Origin: Micromonospora antibiotica
GTDB taxonomy: Bacteria; Actinomycetota; Actinomycetes; Mycobacteriales; Micromonosporaceae
Reading direction: 5' to 3'
DNA: 64,000 nt
Assembly: GCF_017599305.1 (NCBI RefSeq)
Contig: NZ_JAGFWR010000021.1
Span: 47,394-111,393, forward strand
Shown here: positions 34,570 through 43,810 of the stretch, in pieces
How the letters are laid out: each line of letters begins with the position of its first letter
Numbering within the stretch: the stretch's first letter is position 1
Program-made: the position numbers and the translations under genes
The notes under the pieces: generated by a model
Seen by the model: the letters and a program-made list of their open reading frames with translations, nothing else
What the model was told of the DNA's origin: nothing
Database searches by the model: none

Positions 34570-35628
34570 GTGACACAACAGACCTGGGACGAGGTGGGCG
34601 GCGTGCTGCCGCACGACGAGTTCCGCGCCGCCAGTGAGGCCGTCGTGGCCAACATCGAGCAGGTCATCGAGGGCAAGACAGCCACCGTGCGGCTCGCCCT
34701 GGCCGTCCTGCTCGCCGAGGGTCACCTGCTGATCGAGGACGTCCCAGGAGTCGGCAAGACCAAGCTGGCCAAGGCGCTCGCCCGGTCCATCGACTGCTCG
34801 GTGCGGCGCATCCAGTTCACCCCCGACCTGCTGCCCAGCGACGTCACCGGGGTCAGCGTCTACAACCAGGAGACGCACGACTTCGAGTTCCGCCCCGGTG
34901 CGGTCTTCGCCAACCTGGTGGTCGGCGACGAGATCAACCGGGCCTCCCCCAAGACGCAGTCCGCCCTGCTGGAGTGCATGGAGGAGCGTCAGGTCACCGT
35001 CGACGGGGTGACCTACCAGCTCCAGACCCCGTTCATGGTGATCGCCACCCAGAACCCGATCGAGATGGAGGGGACGTACCCCCTCCCCGAGGCGCAGCGG
35101 GACCGGTTCACCGCCCGCATCGCGATGGGCTACCCGGGCCCGGAGGCCGAGCTGGCCATGCTGGACGGGCACGGCGCGGCCGACCCGCTCCAGGAGCTGC
35201 GGCCCGTCTCCGACGCCGACACGGTACGCCGCCTGATCGCCACCGTGCGTAACGTGCACGTCGCCGACGCCGTCAAGCAGTACGCCGTCGACCTGGTCAC
35301 CGCCACCCGGGAGGCCCCCGACCTGCGGCTGGGCGCGTCCCCCCGGGCCACCCTGCAACTGTTGCGCACCGCCCGCGCGGTGGCCGCCCTGGAGGGCCGC
35401 GACTACGTGCTGCCCGACGACCTCCAGGCGCTCGCGGTGCCGGTGCTGGCCCACCGGATCATCCCCACCGCCGACGCCCAGCTGGCCCGCCGCACCACCG
35501 ACGCGATCGTCGCCGAGCTGGTGCACCGGCTGGCCCTGCCGCCGGACCGCAAGCGTCCCACCGGGTACGACACCCCCCGCCCCGCCGCCGGCAACGGCCG
35601 CCCGCCGTTCGAGCCGCGGAGGCCGTGA
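34570..35628 (+). CDS. MoxR-family AAA+ ATPase
   Basis: The 352-residue ATPase has Walker A EDVPGVGKTKLAKALA, Walker B VVGDEINRASPKTQSALLE, and the sensor and arginine-finger region IATQNPIEMEGTYPLPEAQRDRF. MoxR proteins act as chaperone-like ATPases, often with DUF58 and von Willebrand-type partners. The GTG at 34570 has a strong AGGAGAAGG ribosome site and begins VTQQTWDEVG; the frame open to 34474 is not used. It is the first gene of a three-gene operon, followed 1 bp later by the DUF58 gene. Confidence 0.93.
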   Translation: MTQQTWDEVGGVLPHDEFRAASEAVVANIEQVIEGKTATVRLALAVLLAEGHLLIEDVPGVGKTKLAKALARSIDCSVRRIQFTPDLLPSDVTGVSVYNQETHDFEFRPGAVFANLVVGDEINRASPKTQSALLECMEERQVTVDGVTYQLQTPFMVIATQNPIEMEGTYPLPEAQRDRFTARIAMGYPGPEAELAMLDGHGAADPLQELRPVSDADTVRRLIATVRNVHVADAVKQYAVDLVTATREAPDLRLGASPRATLQLLRTARAVAALEGRDYVLPDDLQALAVPVLAHRIIPTADAQLARRTTDAIVAELVHRLALPPDRKRPTGYDTPRPAAGNGRPPFEPRRP

Positions 35629-35629
35629 C

Positions 35630-36928
35630 GTGCGTGCCGGGCTGCGTGGCCTGACCACCCGGGGCCGGTCGTTCCTGGCGGCGGCGATCGCCGCGGCGAT
35701 CTCCGCCGGCATCCTCGGCGAACGGGACCTGCTCCGGGTGGCGGTGCTGCTCGCCGTCCTGCCGCTACTCGCCGCGCTGTACGTCGGCCGGACCCGCTAC
35801 AAACTGGCCTGCAACCGCTCGCTGGACCCGCACCGGGTGCCCGTCGGGGCCAGCTCCCGGGTGGTGCTGCGGTTGCAGAACATGTCCCGGCTGCCCACCG
35901 GCACCCTGCTGCTGGAGGACCGGCTGCCCTACGCGCTGGGCAGCCGTCCCCGGGTGGTGCTGGAACGACTCGGCGCGCACCAGGCCAGCTCGGTGGCGTA
36001 CACGGTCCGCGCCGACGTACGCGGCCGCTACGAGGTGGGCCCGCTGGTGGTCCGGATGACCGACCCGTTCGGGCTGTGCGAGCTGAGCCGGGCCTTCCCC
36101 AGCACCGAGCAGCTGACCGTGATCCCGCAGGTCACCCCGCTGCCCTCGGTACGCCTACCCGGCGAGTACGCCGGCAGCGGCGACAGCCGGGCCCGGTCGG
36201 TGGCGGTGCACGGCGAGGACGACGCCGCCACCCGGGAGTACCGCAGGGGCGACGATCTGCGCCGGGTGCACTGGAAGTCGACGGCCCGCACCGGTGAGCT
36301 GATGGTGCGCCGGGAGGAACAGCCCTGGGAGAGCCGGGCCACGGTGCTGCTGGACACCCGGGCGCACGGTCACCGGGGCGACGGTCCCACGGCCAGTTTC
36401 GAGTGGTCGGTCTCCGCCGCCGCCAGCATCGCCTCGCACCTGCGGCAGGCCGGTTACAAGCTGCGCCTGGTCACCGGGGACGGGGTGGACGTGGACGCCA
36501 CCGAGACCACCGGGGACGGCCTGCTCCTCGACCAGCTCGCCGACGTCCGGCTCGACCAGCGTGGTGACGTGGCGACCCTGGTGCAGCGGGTCCGGCAACG
36601 CGCCGACGGGGGCCTGATCATCGCCTTGTTCGGCTCACTGACCACCAGTGAGGCGGAGTTGCTGAGCGGGCTGCGCGGCAGCGGCGCGACGTGCGTCGGC
36701 TTCGTGCTCAACAGCTCCACCTGGCTCAGCCTGCCGGAACGGGCCCGGTTCGAGGCCGAGCAGACCCACGCCGCCGCCGCGTTGGCCCTGTTGCAGGGCG
36801 GCTGGCGGGTCATCGGGGTCAACCACGACGGCCAACTGCCGGTGCTCTGGCCGCAGGCCGGGCGCGGTTCGCAGGGCTTCGCGCTGCGTGCCGCCCTCGC
36901 CGAGACGGTCGCCGGGGCCGTCCGGTGA
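35630..36928 (+). CDS. DUF58 domain membrane protein
   Basis: The 432-residue protein has two N-terminal membrane helices (about 14-52), then a beta-rich domain and the DUF58 motif YRRGDDLRRVHWKSTARTG (about 203-221). DUF58 proteins carry a vWA-like fold and are nearly always encoded next to MoxR ATPases, as here. The function in wall or envelope maturation is suspected but not known. Its start follows the MoxR stop by 1 bp; the next gene starts 28 bp after its stop. Confidence 0.88.
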   Translation: MRAGLRGLTTRGRSFLAAAIAAAISAGILGERDLLRVAVLLAVLPLLAALYVGRTRYKLACNRSLDPHRVPVGASSRVVLRLQNMSRLPTGTLLLEDRLPYALGSRPRVVLERLGAHQASSVAYTVRADVRGRYEVGPLVVRMTDPFGLCELSRAFPSTEQLTVIPQVTPLPSVRLPGEYAGSGDSRARSVAVHGEDDAATREYRRGDDLRRVHWKSTARTGELMVRREEQPWESRATVLLDTRAHGHRGDGPTASFEWSVSAAASIASHLRQAGYKLRLVTGDGVDVDATETTGDGLLLDQLADVRLDQRGDVATLVQRVRQRADGGLIIALFGSLTTSEAELLSGLRGSGATCVGFVLNSSTWLSLPERARFEAEQTHAAAALALLQGGWRVIGVNHDGQLPVLWPQAGRGSQGFALRAALAETVAGAVR

Positions 36929-36956
36929 GCCGTCCGACGACAGGGAGGGTGACGTC

Positions 36957-39431
36957 GTGATCGCGTCCCGGAACATCGGCTTCGTGGCCGCGGCGGCGAC
37001 CCTGCTCGCCGCGGCACCACTGTCGTCGATCTTCCAACAGTGGACCTGGCTGATCCAGTCCGCCATCGCGGTCGCCGTGGTGGCCGGCGCGGCGGCGCTC
37101 ACCCGACTGGTCCGGGCCCCCCTGTGGGGTCAGGTGCTGGGCATGCTCGCCGGTCTACTGCTCGCCCTGACCTGGCTCTTCCCCGGTGGCGGCGAGCTGA
37201 TCGCCTTCCTGCCCACGCCGGCGACGCTGGCCCACTTCGGCGAGCTGGCGCAGGGCTCCTTGCAGGACATGCGCTCCTACGGGGTGAAGGTGCCCGACAC
37301 CACCCCGCTGCTGTTCATCAGCGTGCTCGGGGTGGGCTCGGTCGCGGTGGTGGTCGACGTCCTCGCCGTCGGGCTGCGGCGACCGGCCCTGGCCGGACTG
37401 CCGATGCTGGCCATCTACTCGGTGCCGGTCGCGGTCTACGTCGACAGCGTCCCCGCGCTGCCGTTCGTGGTCGGCGCCGCCGGCTACCTCTGGCTGCTGG
37501 TGACCGACAACGTCGACCGGGTCCGCCGGTTCGGCCGCCGGTTCACCGGTGAGGGCCGCGACGTGGACGTCTGGGAGTCCTCCCCGCTGGCCGCCGCCGG
37601 TCGCCGGCTGGCGGTGGTCGGGGTGGCGCTGGCCGTGGTGCTGCCGTTGGCCGTGCCGGGGATGACCGGTGGGCTGCTGGACCAGTTCAACACCGCCGGC
37701 AACGGCACCGGCAACGGCACCGGCCGCCCCGGGCAGGGTGGCGGGCCAGGCCGGATCGACCTCTTCGCGTCGCTCAGCGGGCAGCTCAACCAGTCCGAGG
37801 TGGCCGACATGGTCAAGGTCACCACCACCGAGCAGAACCCGTTCTACCTGCGTTTCGGGGTCGCCGACGAGCTGCGCCCGGACGGTTTCCGGGTACGCCC
37901 GCCCAACGGCCGCCCGGTGAACCGGGAGCTGCCCGACCCGTCGGGTCGCACCGGGCCGGGGGTGGAGCAGCGGACCTACCGGGCGACGGTGGAGATCAAC
38001 CGCACGCTGAGCATGCCCTTCGTGCCGCTCTACACCGACCCGGTCAGCTTCGACGGGCTCAACGGCAACTGGTCGTACGACCAGAACCTCGGGGTGGTCT
38101 TCTCCAACCGGGACAACTCCCGGAGCAAGCGCTACTCGTTCGAGTACGTGCGCTCGACGTTCACCCCGGCGGCGCTGCGTCGGGCCCGCCCGTTGCCGGC
38201 CGAGCACCCGATCCGGCTGCAACAGACCCGCACCCCGGAGGTCCGTGAGGTCAGCCTGCTGGTCAGCCGGCTGGTGGAGGGGAAGTCCACCGACTACGAC
38301 CGGGTCCGGGCGATCTACGACTACTTCTCCCGGGAGAACGGCTTCAGCTACTCGCTGAGCACCAAGGGCGGCACCAGCGGTCAGGAGATCGTCGACTTCC
38401 TCACCAACAAGGTCGGCTACTGCCAGCAGTACGCGGCGGCGCTGGCCTGGCTGGTACGCGAGGCCGGCATCCCGGCCCGGGTGGCGTTCGGCTTCACCAA
38501 CGGCAGCAGCACCAACGGGGACACCTACACGTTGACCAACCGGAACCTGCACGCCTGGACGGAGGTCTACTTCGACCAGTTCGGTTGGGTCCCGTTCGAC
38601 GCCACCCCGGCGTACGGCGTCCAGGGGGCGAACCGGTCGGCGTGGGCGCCGGACTCCGACGCCCCGGACCCGGAGCCGTCGGACACCGCCGCGCCGGCCG
38701 CCCCGCAGGACCCGGGGGCCACCACGGGGCCGCAGCGGGACGAGGCCGCCGACAAGGACACCGACGCCGGTTTCGACCCGACCACCGGCGCTCCCGTCGA
38801 ACGTGCCCCGACCTGGCCCTGGTGGACGGTCGGCGCGCTGCTCGCGGTGGCGGCGCTGTTGGCCGTCCCGGCGCTGCGGCGGCGGGCGCTGCGCCGGCAA
38901 CGGCACCACCTGCCGACCCCGGTGGCGGCCGGGCCCGCCCCCGACGACGGGGCGGGCGGGAGCATCCCGATGACGGTGCTGGGCGTGGACGCCGAACGGG
39001 CCCGGGCGGACGCCCACGCGGCCTGGGACGAGTTGCTCGACACCCTGGTCGACTACCGGGTGCGGATCGACCGGACGGAGACGCCCCGGGCGACCGCCGA
39101 GCGGCTGGCCCGGGAGGCGGTCGGTGAGGACGCCGGATCCGCCACGGCGGTACGGCTGCTCGGTCGCGCCGAGGAACGTGCCCGGTACGCCCGGGACCCG
39201 CTCACCGGCGAACCGCTGCACCCGGCGTTGCGGACGGTACGCGACAGTCTCGCCGCGCGGGCGGACCGGCGTACCCGGTTCCTCGCCGCCGTGCTGCCCC
39301 CCTCGGTGCTGCTGCGCTGGCGTACCTCGCTCGGCGACACGTCGGCGCGTCTGGTGACGGCTTCCGGCCGGCTCCGCCGCCTGCTGCTGCGCTGGAACCC
39401 GCGCCGCCTGCTCGCCACCCGCCGCGCCTGA
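36957..39431 (+). CDS. Transglutaminase-like membrane protein (TgpA type)
   Basis: The 824-residue protein has about five to six N-terminal helices (residues 1-235), an extracytoplasmic transglutaminase-like domain and a further helix near 620, then a cytoplasmic DUF4129-like tail. The catalytic set is visible: Cys in VGYCQQYAAALAWLV, His in NRNLHAWTEVYFD and Asp in WVPFDATPAYG. The GTG at 36957 follows a GGGAGG ribosome site. MoxR, DUF58 and a transglutaminase-like protein form a widespread conserved operon; substrates are unknown. Confidence 0.9.
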   Translation: MIASRNIGFVAAAATLLAAAPLSSIFQQWTWLIQSAIAVAVVAGAAALTRLVRAPLWGQVLGMLAGLLLALTWLFPGGGELIAFLPTPATLAHFGELAQGSLQDMRSYGVKVPDTTPLLFISVLGVGSVAVVVDVLAVGLRRPALAGLPMLAIYSVPVAVYVDSVPALPFVVGAAGYLWLLVTDNVDRVRRFGRRFTGEGRDVDVWESSPLAAAGRRLAVVGVALAVVLPLAVPGMTGGLLDQFNTAGNGTGNGTGRPGQGGGPGRIDLFASLSGQLNQSEVADMVKVTTTEQNPFYLRFGVADELRPDGFRVRPPNGRPVNRELPDPSGRTGPGVEQRTYRATVEINRTLSMPFVPLYTDPVSFDGLNGNWSYDQNLGVVFSNRDNSRSKRYSFEYVRSTFTPAALRRARPLPAEHPIRLQQTRTPEVREVSLLVSRLVEGKSTDYDRVRAIYDYFSRENGFSYSLSTKGGTSGQEIVDFLTNKVGYCQQYAAALAWLVREAGIPARVAFGFTNGSSTNGDTYTLTNRNLHAWTEVYFDQFGWVPFDATPAYGVQGANRSAWAPDSDAPDPEPSDTAAPAAPQDPGATTGPQRDEAADKDTDAGFDPTTGAPVERAPTWPWWTVGALLAVAALLAVPALRRRALRRQRHHLPTPVAAGPAPDDGAGGSIPMTVLGVDAERARADAHAAWDELLDTLVDYRVRIDRTETPRATAERLAREAVGEDAGSATAVRLLGRAEERARYARDPLTGEPLHPALRTVRDSLAARADRRTRFLAAVLPPSVLLRWRTSLGDTSARLVTASGRLRRLLLRWNPRRLLATRRA

Positions 39432-39684
39432 CCACGCCCCGGCCGCCTCGCCCGGCCGCTCGTGGGGTGATACAGCGGTGTCAGCCGTGCTGGACACCGC
39501 CACGTCGCCGCACGGGAGTGGGCCAGGGGTGGTGACGGGCGGCGTGGGGGCACCGACGGGCCCGGGCGGGCAGCCTGGCTGGCAGCAGAGCGCGGGCATG
39601 GCGATATGACGGAGGTGGCCGGACCACAGGTCCGGCACCTACCGTCGTCGGCGACGCCCGTCCACCCTCAGGGGTGGGCCGGGT

Positions 39685-40080
39685 TCAGCGATGTCCCTCC
39701 GGACGTTGCCGCCACCGATCCTCCATGCGGTCCAGCAGCGACGGCCGACGGCCGCCCCGGCCACGCGGACGACGACGACTCGTCGTGCCGCCCACCACGT
39801 GCAGGTCCGGTGACTGCGCCCGCCGGTGCGACTGCACCGCATAGCCCAACGCGGCCAGCATGACGACGAAGCCCGCCACTGCCAGTGGCGGTGTCTTGAT
39901 CACCGCGCCGTAGACCAACAGGGCCAGGCCGACGACCACCACGCCGGCAGCGACGAGCAGGCGACGCCGCGTATGGAAACGCGGGTCGCTGGCGCGCACG
40001 GCCGAGGCGAATTTGGGGTCCTCGGCAAGCGACCGCTCGATCTGCTCGAACAGCCGCTGCTCGTGCTCCGAGAGCGGCAC
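39685..40080 (-). CDS. DUF3040 membrane protein
   Basis: The 131-residue protein starts MPLSEHEQRLFEQIERSLAEDPKFA, the signature of the DUF3040 family, with two membrane helices (about 41-60 and 63-82) and a basic Arg-rich tail. The family is restricted to actinobacteria and uncharacterised. The GTG start has a GGAGGAG ribosome site. It lies 115 bp downstream of dinB in the same direction. The 253-bp gap to the convergent transglutaminase gene (39432-39684) shows nothing recognised. Confidence 0.88.
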   Translation of the reverse strand: MPLSEHEQRLFEQIERSLAEDPKFASAVRASDPRFHTRRRLLVAAGVVVVGLALLVYGAVIKTPPLAVAGFVVMLAALGYAVQSHRRAQSPDLHVVGGTTSRRRPRGRGGRRPSLLDRMEDRWRQRPEGHR

Positions 40081-40195
40081 GGCACTCCTCCCCGGTCACG
40101 TTGGTCGGCCCGGTCGGGCCGACAGACCGTGGCAGCCATCCGGCTGCTTGCCGCCAAGTCTACGAGGGGGGTCGCGCGTCGGAAAGCGGGACGAC

Positions 40196-41458
40196 CTATG
40201 GCCGACTGCTATTTTCCCCGCGCCGGGGATCACGTTTACCGAGCAGACTGGCCGGACCTATGACGGACCGCCCGAAACGGGCAGCCGCCGCGTCGGCGGC
40301 GGTCTCCGCTTCCCGCCATCCCCGCTCCGGTGCGCCCAGCGTGAGTTGTCGCGGTGTGTCGACCGCTCCCGCCAGTCCCTCCACCCGGACGCCGACCAGG
40401 CGGACCGGCTCACCCGGGTCGAGAACCGTCCAGAGGCCCCAGGACGTGTCAAATATCTCCCGGGCCACGTCGGTCGCCCCGTCGAGGGTGCGGGACCGGC
40501 TGACGGTGCGGAAATCGGACATTCGGATCTTGATCGAGATGGTCCGGCCGACCTGGCCGGCCGCCCGGAGCCGACTGCCCACCTTTTCGCTGAGGGCGAG
40601 CAGCGCGCGCCGGATCTCCTGCGGGTCGACGACGTCGACGTCGAAGGTCACCTCGGCCCCGATCGACTTCTCCACCTGGTCCGGGCTGACCGGGCGCGCG
40701 TCGCGCCCCCGGGCCAACTCGTGCAGGTGGGTCGCGGACGCCACACCGAGCGCCTTGCGGAGCATCCCGGCGGGTGCCTCGGCCAGGTCACCGACGGTGC
40801 GTAGGCCGAGCCGCCGCAGCGTCTCGGCGGACCGCTCCCCCACCCCCCACAACGCGTCGACCGGCAGCGGGTGGAGGAACTCCAACACCCGATCGGCCGG
40901 CACCACCAGCAGGCCGTCCGGCTTGGCCCGGGTGGAGCCGAGCTTGGCCACGAACTTACTCGGACCCACCCCGACCGAGCAGGTCAACGCCTGCTCGGCG
41001 GCGACCCGGGCCCGGATCCGCCGGGCGATGGCGGCGGGCCGGCCGAACAGCCGGCGGGCACCCGTCACGTCGAGGAACGCCTCGTCGAGGGAGAGCGGCT
41101 CGACCAGCGGGGTGACGTCCCGGAAGATCCGCATCACCGCGTCGGAGGCCGCCCGGTAGCGGGCGAAGTCGGGGGGCAGGTAGACCGCGCCGGGGCAGAG
41201 CGCGCGGGCCCGCGCGGTGGGCATGGCGCTGCGCACGCCGAAGCGGCGGGCCTCGTAGCTGGCGGAACTGACCACACCCCGCGGCCCGACCCCGCCGACC
41301 ACCACCGGACGGCCGGCCAACTCGGGCCGGTGACGCACCTCGACGGAGGCGAAGAAGGCATCCATGTCGACGTGCAGGATCGGGCTGGCCGAGTCGTCGG
41401 CGTCGGGCCCGAAACGCGGGTCACCAGCACCACGCGGCAACGACTGGCTCCGGCCCAT
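40196..41458 (-). CDS. dinB: DNA polymerase IV (Y-family, DinB)
   Basis: The 420-residue lesion-bypass polymerase has the catalytic motif HVDMDAFFASVE near residue 30 and LSLDEAFLDVTG near 115, giving the three carboxylates of the active site; Y-family palm, thumb and little-finger regions are all present, ending in a short basic C-terminus. Start: ATG 41458 has a -10 TAGCCT (41470-41465) 6 nt upstream, suggesting a leaderless mRNA; an in-frame GTG lies one codon earlier. Unlike imuB in this window, the catalytic residues are intact. Confidence 0.95.
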   Translation of the reverse strand: MGRSQSLPRGAGDPRFGPDADDSASPILHVDMDAFFASVEVRHRPELAGRPVVVGGVGPRGVVSSASYEARRFGVRSAMPTARARALCPGAVYLPPDFARYRAASDAVMRIFRDVTPLVEPLSLDEAFLDVTGARRLFGRPAAIARRIRARVAAEQALTCSVGVGPSKFVAKLGSTRAKPDGLLVVPADRVLEFLHPLPVDALWGVGERSAETLRRLGLRTVGDLAEAPAGMLRKALGVASATHLHELARGRDARPVSPDQVEKSIGAEVTFDVDVVDPQEIRRALLALSEKVGSRLRAAGQVGRTISIKIRMSDFRTVSRSRTLDGATDVAREIFDTSWGLWTVLDPGEPVRLVGVRVEGLAGAVDTPRQLTLGAPERGWREAETAADAAAARFGRSVIGPASLLGKRDPRRGENSSRP

Positions 41459-41499
41459 CACCGCAGGCTAGCCGCCCGGTACGACAACCGGCCCGGCGG

Positions 41500-42729
41500 T
41501 CAGCCCCGGACCACCAGCAGCGGCACGGTCATCTCCGCCGCGCTGTCCGCCCCGTGGTACGCCACCAGCCGGGACGCCGCCGGCGGCTCCGACCGGGTGG
41601 CCAGCACCGCGTACGTGTCGCGGCAGGTCACCACCACGTCACCGACCCGGGACAGGTGTTCCTCGGCGACCGGGCCGAACCAGCCCTCGGCCACCAGCTC
41701 CTCCCGGGTGCACACCCGGGCGGCCGGCCCGAGCACCGCCGACCAGGTGGCCACCACGTCGTCCACCGCCCCCGGCTCGACGTGCAGGTACCGCACCCGG
41801 GGCTCACCGGCGACCACCCGGATGCCGGCCCGCAGCCGCAGATCGGTGTCCAGGTCGAAACGGTGGGCCGCCGGCACGTCGAGCTGGCCGTGGTCGGCGG
41901 TGACCAGCAGCGCGGCGTCGGCCGGCAACCCGTCGACGAGCCGGGCGAGCAGGCCGTCCACCTCGGCGGCGGCGATCCGCCAGGGCGCCGAGTCGACCCC
42001 GCTGAGGTGCCCGTGCCGGTCCAGGTCGGGGTGGTAACCGGAGACCAGGGTGGGGCCGGCCCCGGCGGACAGCGCCGCCAGCATCGTCCGGCCCAGGGCG
42101 TCCACCCCGGCGGCGCCCCGGTAGTCGCCACCCCGGTTGGCGGCCAGGGTGAGCCCGCTGCCGGCGTACTCGGGACGACTCACCACGCTCACCGCGACCC
42201 CGGCGGCACGGGCCCGCTGCCACTGGGTGCGTACCGGCTGCCAGTGCAGCGGGTCCGGGTCGCCGTGCCAGTCGATGTGGTTGAGCACCCGGTCGGTGCC
42301 GGGCACCCGGACGGTGAAGCCGAGCACGCCGTGCGCGCCGGGGGCCGCGCCCGCGCCCAGGGTCACCAGGCTGGTCGGGGTGGTGGAGGGGAAGCCGGAG
42401 GTGAGCGGGCGGCCCACCGTCGCGGCCAGCCCGGTCAGGGTCGGGGCGTACCGGGCGGCGGTGGGTAGCTGGTACCAGCCGAGACCGTCGACGAGCAGCA
42501 CGGCGACCCGGCGTACCCCGGCCAGGCCGGGGGCGAGCCCGAGCAGGTCGACCGCGCCCGGCACACCGAGCACGGCCAGCGCGCTGGGCAGCACGTCGGC
42601 CAGGCTGCCCCCGCCGTAGCGCGGCGACACCACCGCGAGCGGGTCCGCCGCAGGCACCGGCCCCGCCGCCCGGTCCACCGGCACCGCGGCCGGGGGCGGG
42701 GTCGTCCCGTCCGGGGGCAGGTCGGTCAT
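41500..42729 (-). CDS. Alkaline-phosphatase-superfamily phosphodiesterase-like protein
   Basis: The 409-residue protein belongs to the nucleotide pyrophosphatase/phosphodiesterase group. Metal-ligand motifs are VLLVDGLGWY (Asp near 79), FPSTTPTSLVTLGAG with the nucleophilic Thr, SGYHPDLDRHGH, and LLVTADHGQLDV with Asp-His. The substrate cannot be told. The ATG at 42729 overlaps the methyltransferase stop by 4 nt (ATGA), which fixes the start; the longer frame to 43152 is a shadow. Confidence 0.88.
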   Translation of the reverse strand: MTDLPPDGTTPPPAAVPVDRAAGPVPAADPLAVVSPRYGGGSLADVLPSALAVLGVPGAVDLLGLAPGLAGVRRVAVLLVDGLGWYQLPTAARYAPTLTGLAATVGRPLTSGFPSTTPTSLVTLGAGAAPGAHGVLGFTVRVPGTDRVLNHIDWHGDPDPLHWQPVRTQWQRARAAGVAVSVVSRPEYAGSGLTLAANRGGDYRGAAGVDALGRTMLAALSAGAGPTLVSGYHPDLDRHGHLSGVDSAPWRIAAAEVDGLLARLVDGLPADAALLVTADHGQLDVPAAHRFDLDTDLRLRAGIRVVAGEPRVRYLHVEPGAVDDVVATWSAVLGPAARVCTREELVAEGWFGPVAEEHLSRVGDVVVTCRDTYAVLATRSEPPAASRLVAYHGADSAAEMTVPLLVVRG

Positions 42730-43478
42730 GCCGGGCGGCGGGCGAACAGGTGCAGTTGGGCGGCGAGATCCCGGTAGGGCGGACGCCCGGCCAGCGCCTT
42801 CTCCAACTCGACCAGGGCACCCGGCTGACCGTCGGCGACGGCGGCGGGCAGCAGGTCGGCGAGGACGCGTACCCCGTGGATCTCCTCGACGGTGAGGCCG
42901 GCGGCGCGCAACAGGGCGGTGGCCTGCTCGGCGTCGAAGCGGCGGCGCAGCGTGTCCCGGGGGCCGGCGGCGCCGTCGGTGGCGGCGGCCAGCGCGGCGG
43001 CGACGTCCAGGTGACCGTTCATCGCCCGACCCAGCACGGCGGCGGCCCGCCCGGCGACCAGCACACTCGCCGCCCCACCGGGGCGCAGCGCGGCGGCCAG
43101 CGCGGTCGTCACCGGCAGCGGGTCGTCGACCACCTCCAGCACCGCATGGCACAGCACCAGGTCGACGGAGGCCGGTTCGACCAGGCCGGTCAACGCGTCG
43201 CCGTCGCCCTGCACGGCGCGGACCCGGTCGGCCACCCCGGCCTCGGCGGCCCGGCGGGTGAGGGCGGCGAGGGCGTCGGGGCTGGCGTCGACCACGGTCA
43301 CCCGGTGGCCGGCCTGGGCGAGCGGCACGGCGAAGCCGCCGGTGCCGCCGCCCACGTCGAGCACGGTCAGCGTGTCGTCGGCCCGCCGGTCCAGCTCGGC
43401 GGCGAGCACCGACCAGATGACGGCGGTACGGGGGGTCAACGGCGGCTCGACGAACCGGCCTCGGGTGCTCTGCTCCAC
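42726..43478 (-). CDS. Class I SAM-dependent methyltransferase
   Basis: The 250-residue protein has motif I VLDVGGGTGGFAVPLA, motif II VTVVDASPDALA, and the LCHAVLEVVDDP post-motif, a SmtA/UbiE-like fold. The substrate is unknown. The GTG at 43478 is preceded by a -10 TAGGCT (43491-43486) with a 7-nt gap, so a leaderless start is favoured over the longer frame (43505). It forms an overlapping pair with the phosphodiesterase-like gene. Confidence 0.87.
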   Translation of the reverse strand: MEQSTRGRFVEPPLTPRTAVIWSVLAAELDRRADDTLTVLDVGGGTGGFAVPLAQAGHRVTVVDASPDALAALTRRAAEAGVADRVRAVQGDGDALTGLVEPASVDLVLCHAVLEVVDDPLPVTTALAAALRPGGAASVLVAGRAAAVLGRAMNGHLDVAAALAAATDGAAGPRDTLRRRFDAEQATALLRAAGLTVEEIHGVRVLADLLPAAVADGQPGALVELEKALAGRPPYRDLAAQLHLFARRPA

Positions 43479-43538
43479 CCGGTGGAGCCTAGTCACCCGC
43501 CTCACCCGACCCCCGCTGGCGGTGCCGACGTCGACGGC

Positions 43539-43712
43539 TCAGATCTCGCCGCCGCCGGCCGGGTCCTCCTCGGCGCGGGACCGGCGGTCGTTCGCCACCG
43601 GGCCCTCGGTCACCTGGTACTCCCGCGGCTCGGCGTCCTGGGCGGGCGTCCAACCGGCGCCCAGCCGGGTACGCCGGGCGTTCGCCAGTCCACCGGTGTA
43701 CGTGCTGTCCAT
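43539..43712 (-). CDS. Small conserved-looking hypothetical protein (57 residues)
   Basis: This short frame encodes MDSTYTGGLANARRTRL followed by a polar, acidic Glu/Asp/Arg-rich tail that ends PAGGGEI. There is no membrane segment or cysteine. A GTG two codons upstream (43718) has a better ribosome site (GGGGATGA) and may be the true start, giving 59 residues. It lies between dnaE2 and the methyltransferase, in their direction. The composition has normal codon use for the genome. Its function is unknown. Confidence 0.65.
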   Translation of the reverse strand: MDSTYTGGLANARRTRLGAGWTPAQDAEPREYQVTEGPVANDRRSRAEEDPAGGGEI

Positions 43713-43810
43713 CGTCACTGGTCATCCCCCTTGCCGCGCGCGTGCCACTCTGCCCGCGCGTGCCGGAAGTCTCCCGTCTCCCGGCCCGGAAAACCGTAAT
43801 GTGGATCACT

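Noticed and set aside
36888..36956. Longer N-terminus for the transglutaminase-like protein
   Set aside because: It overlaps the end of the DUF58 gene; GTG 36957 has a GGGAGG site and a proper membrane-helix start.
42737..43799. Plus-strand frame opposite the methyltransferase with LGGEIPVGRTPGQ start
   Set aside because: Antisense shadow; Gly/His/Arg/Gln-rich without domains, and the minus-strand gene has clear SAM motifs.
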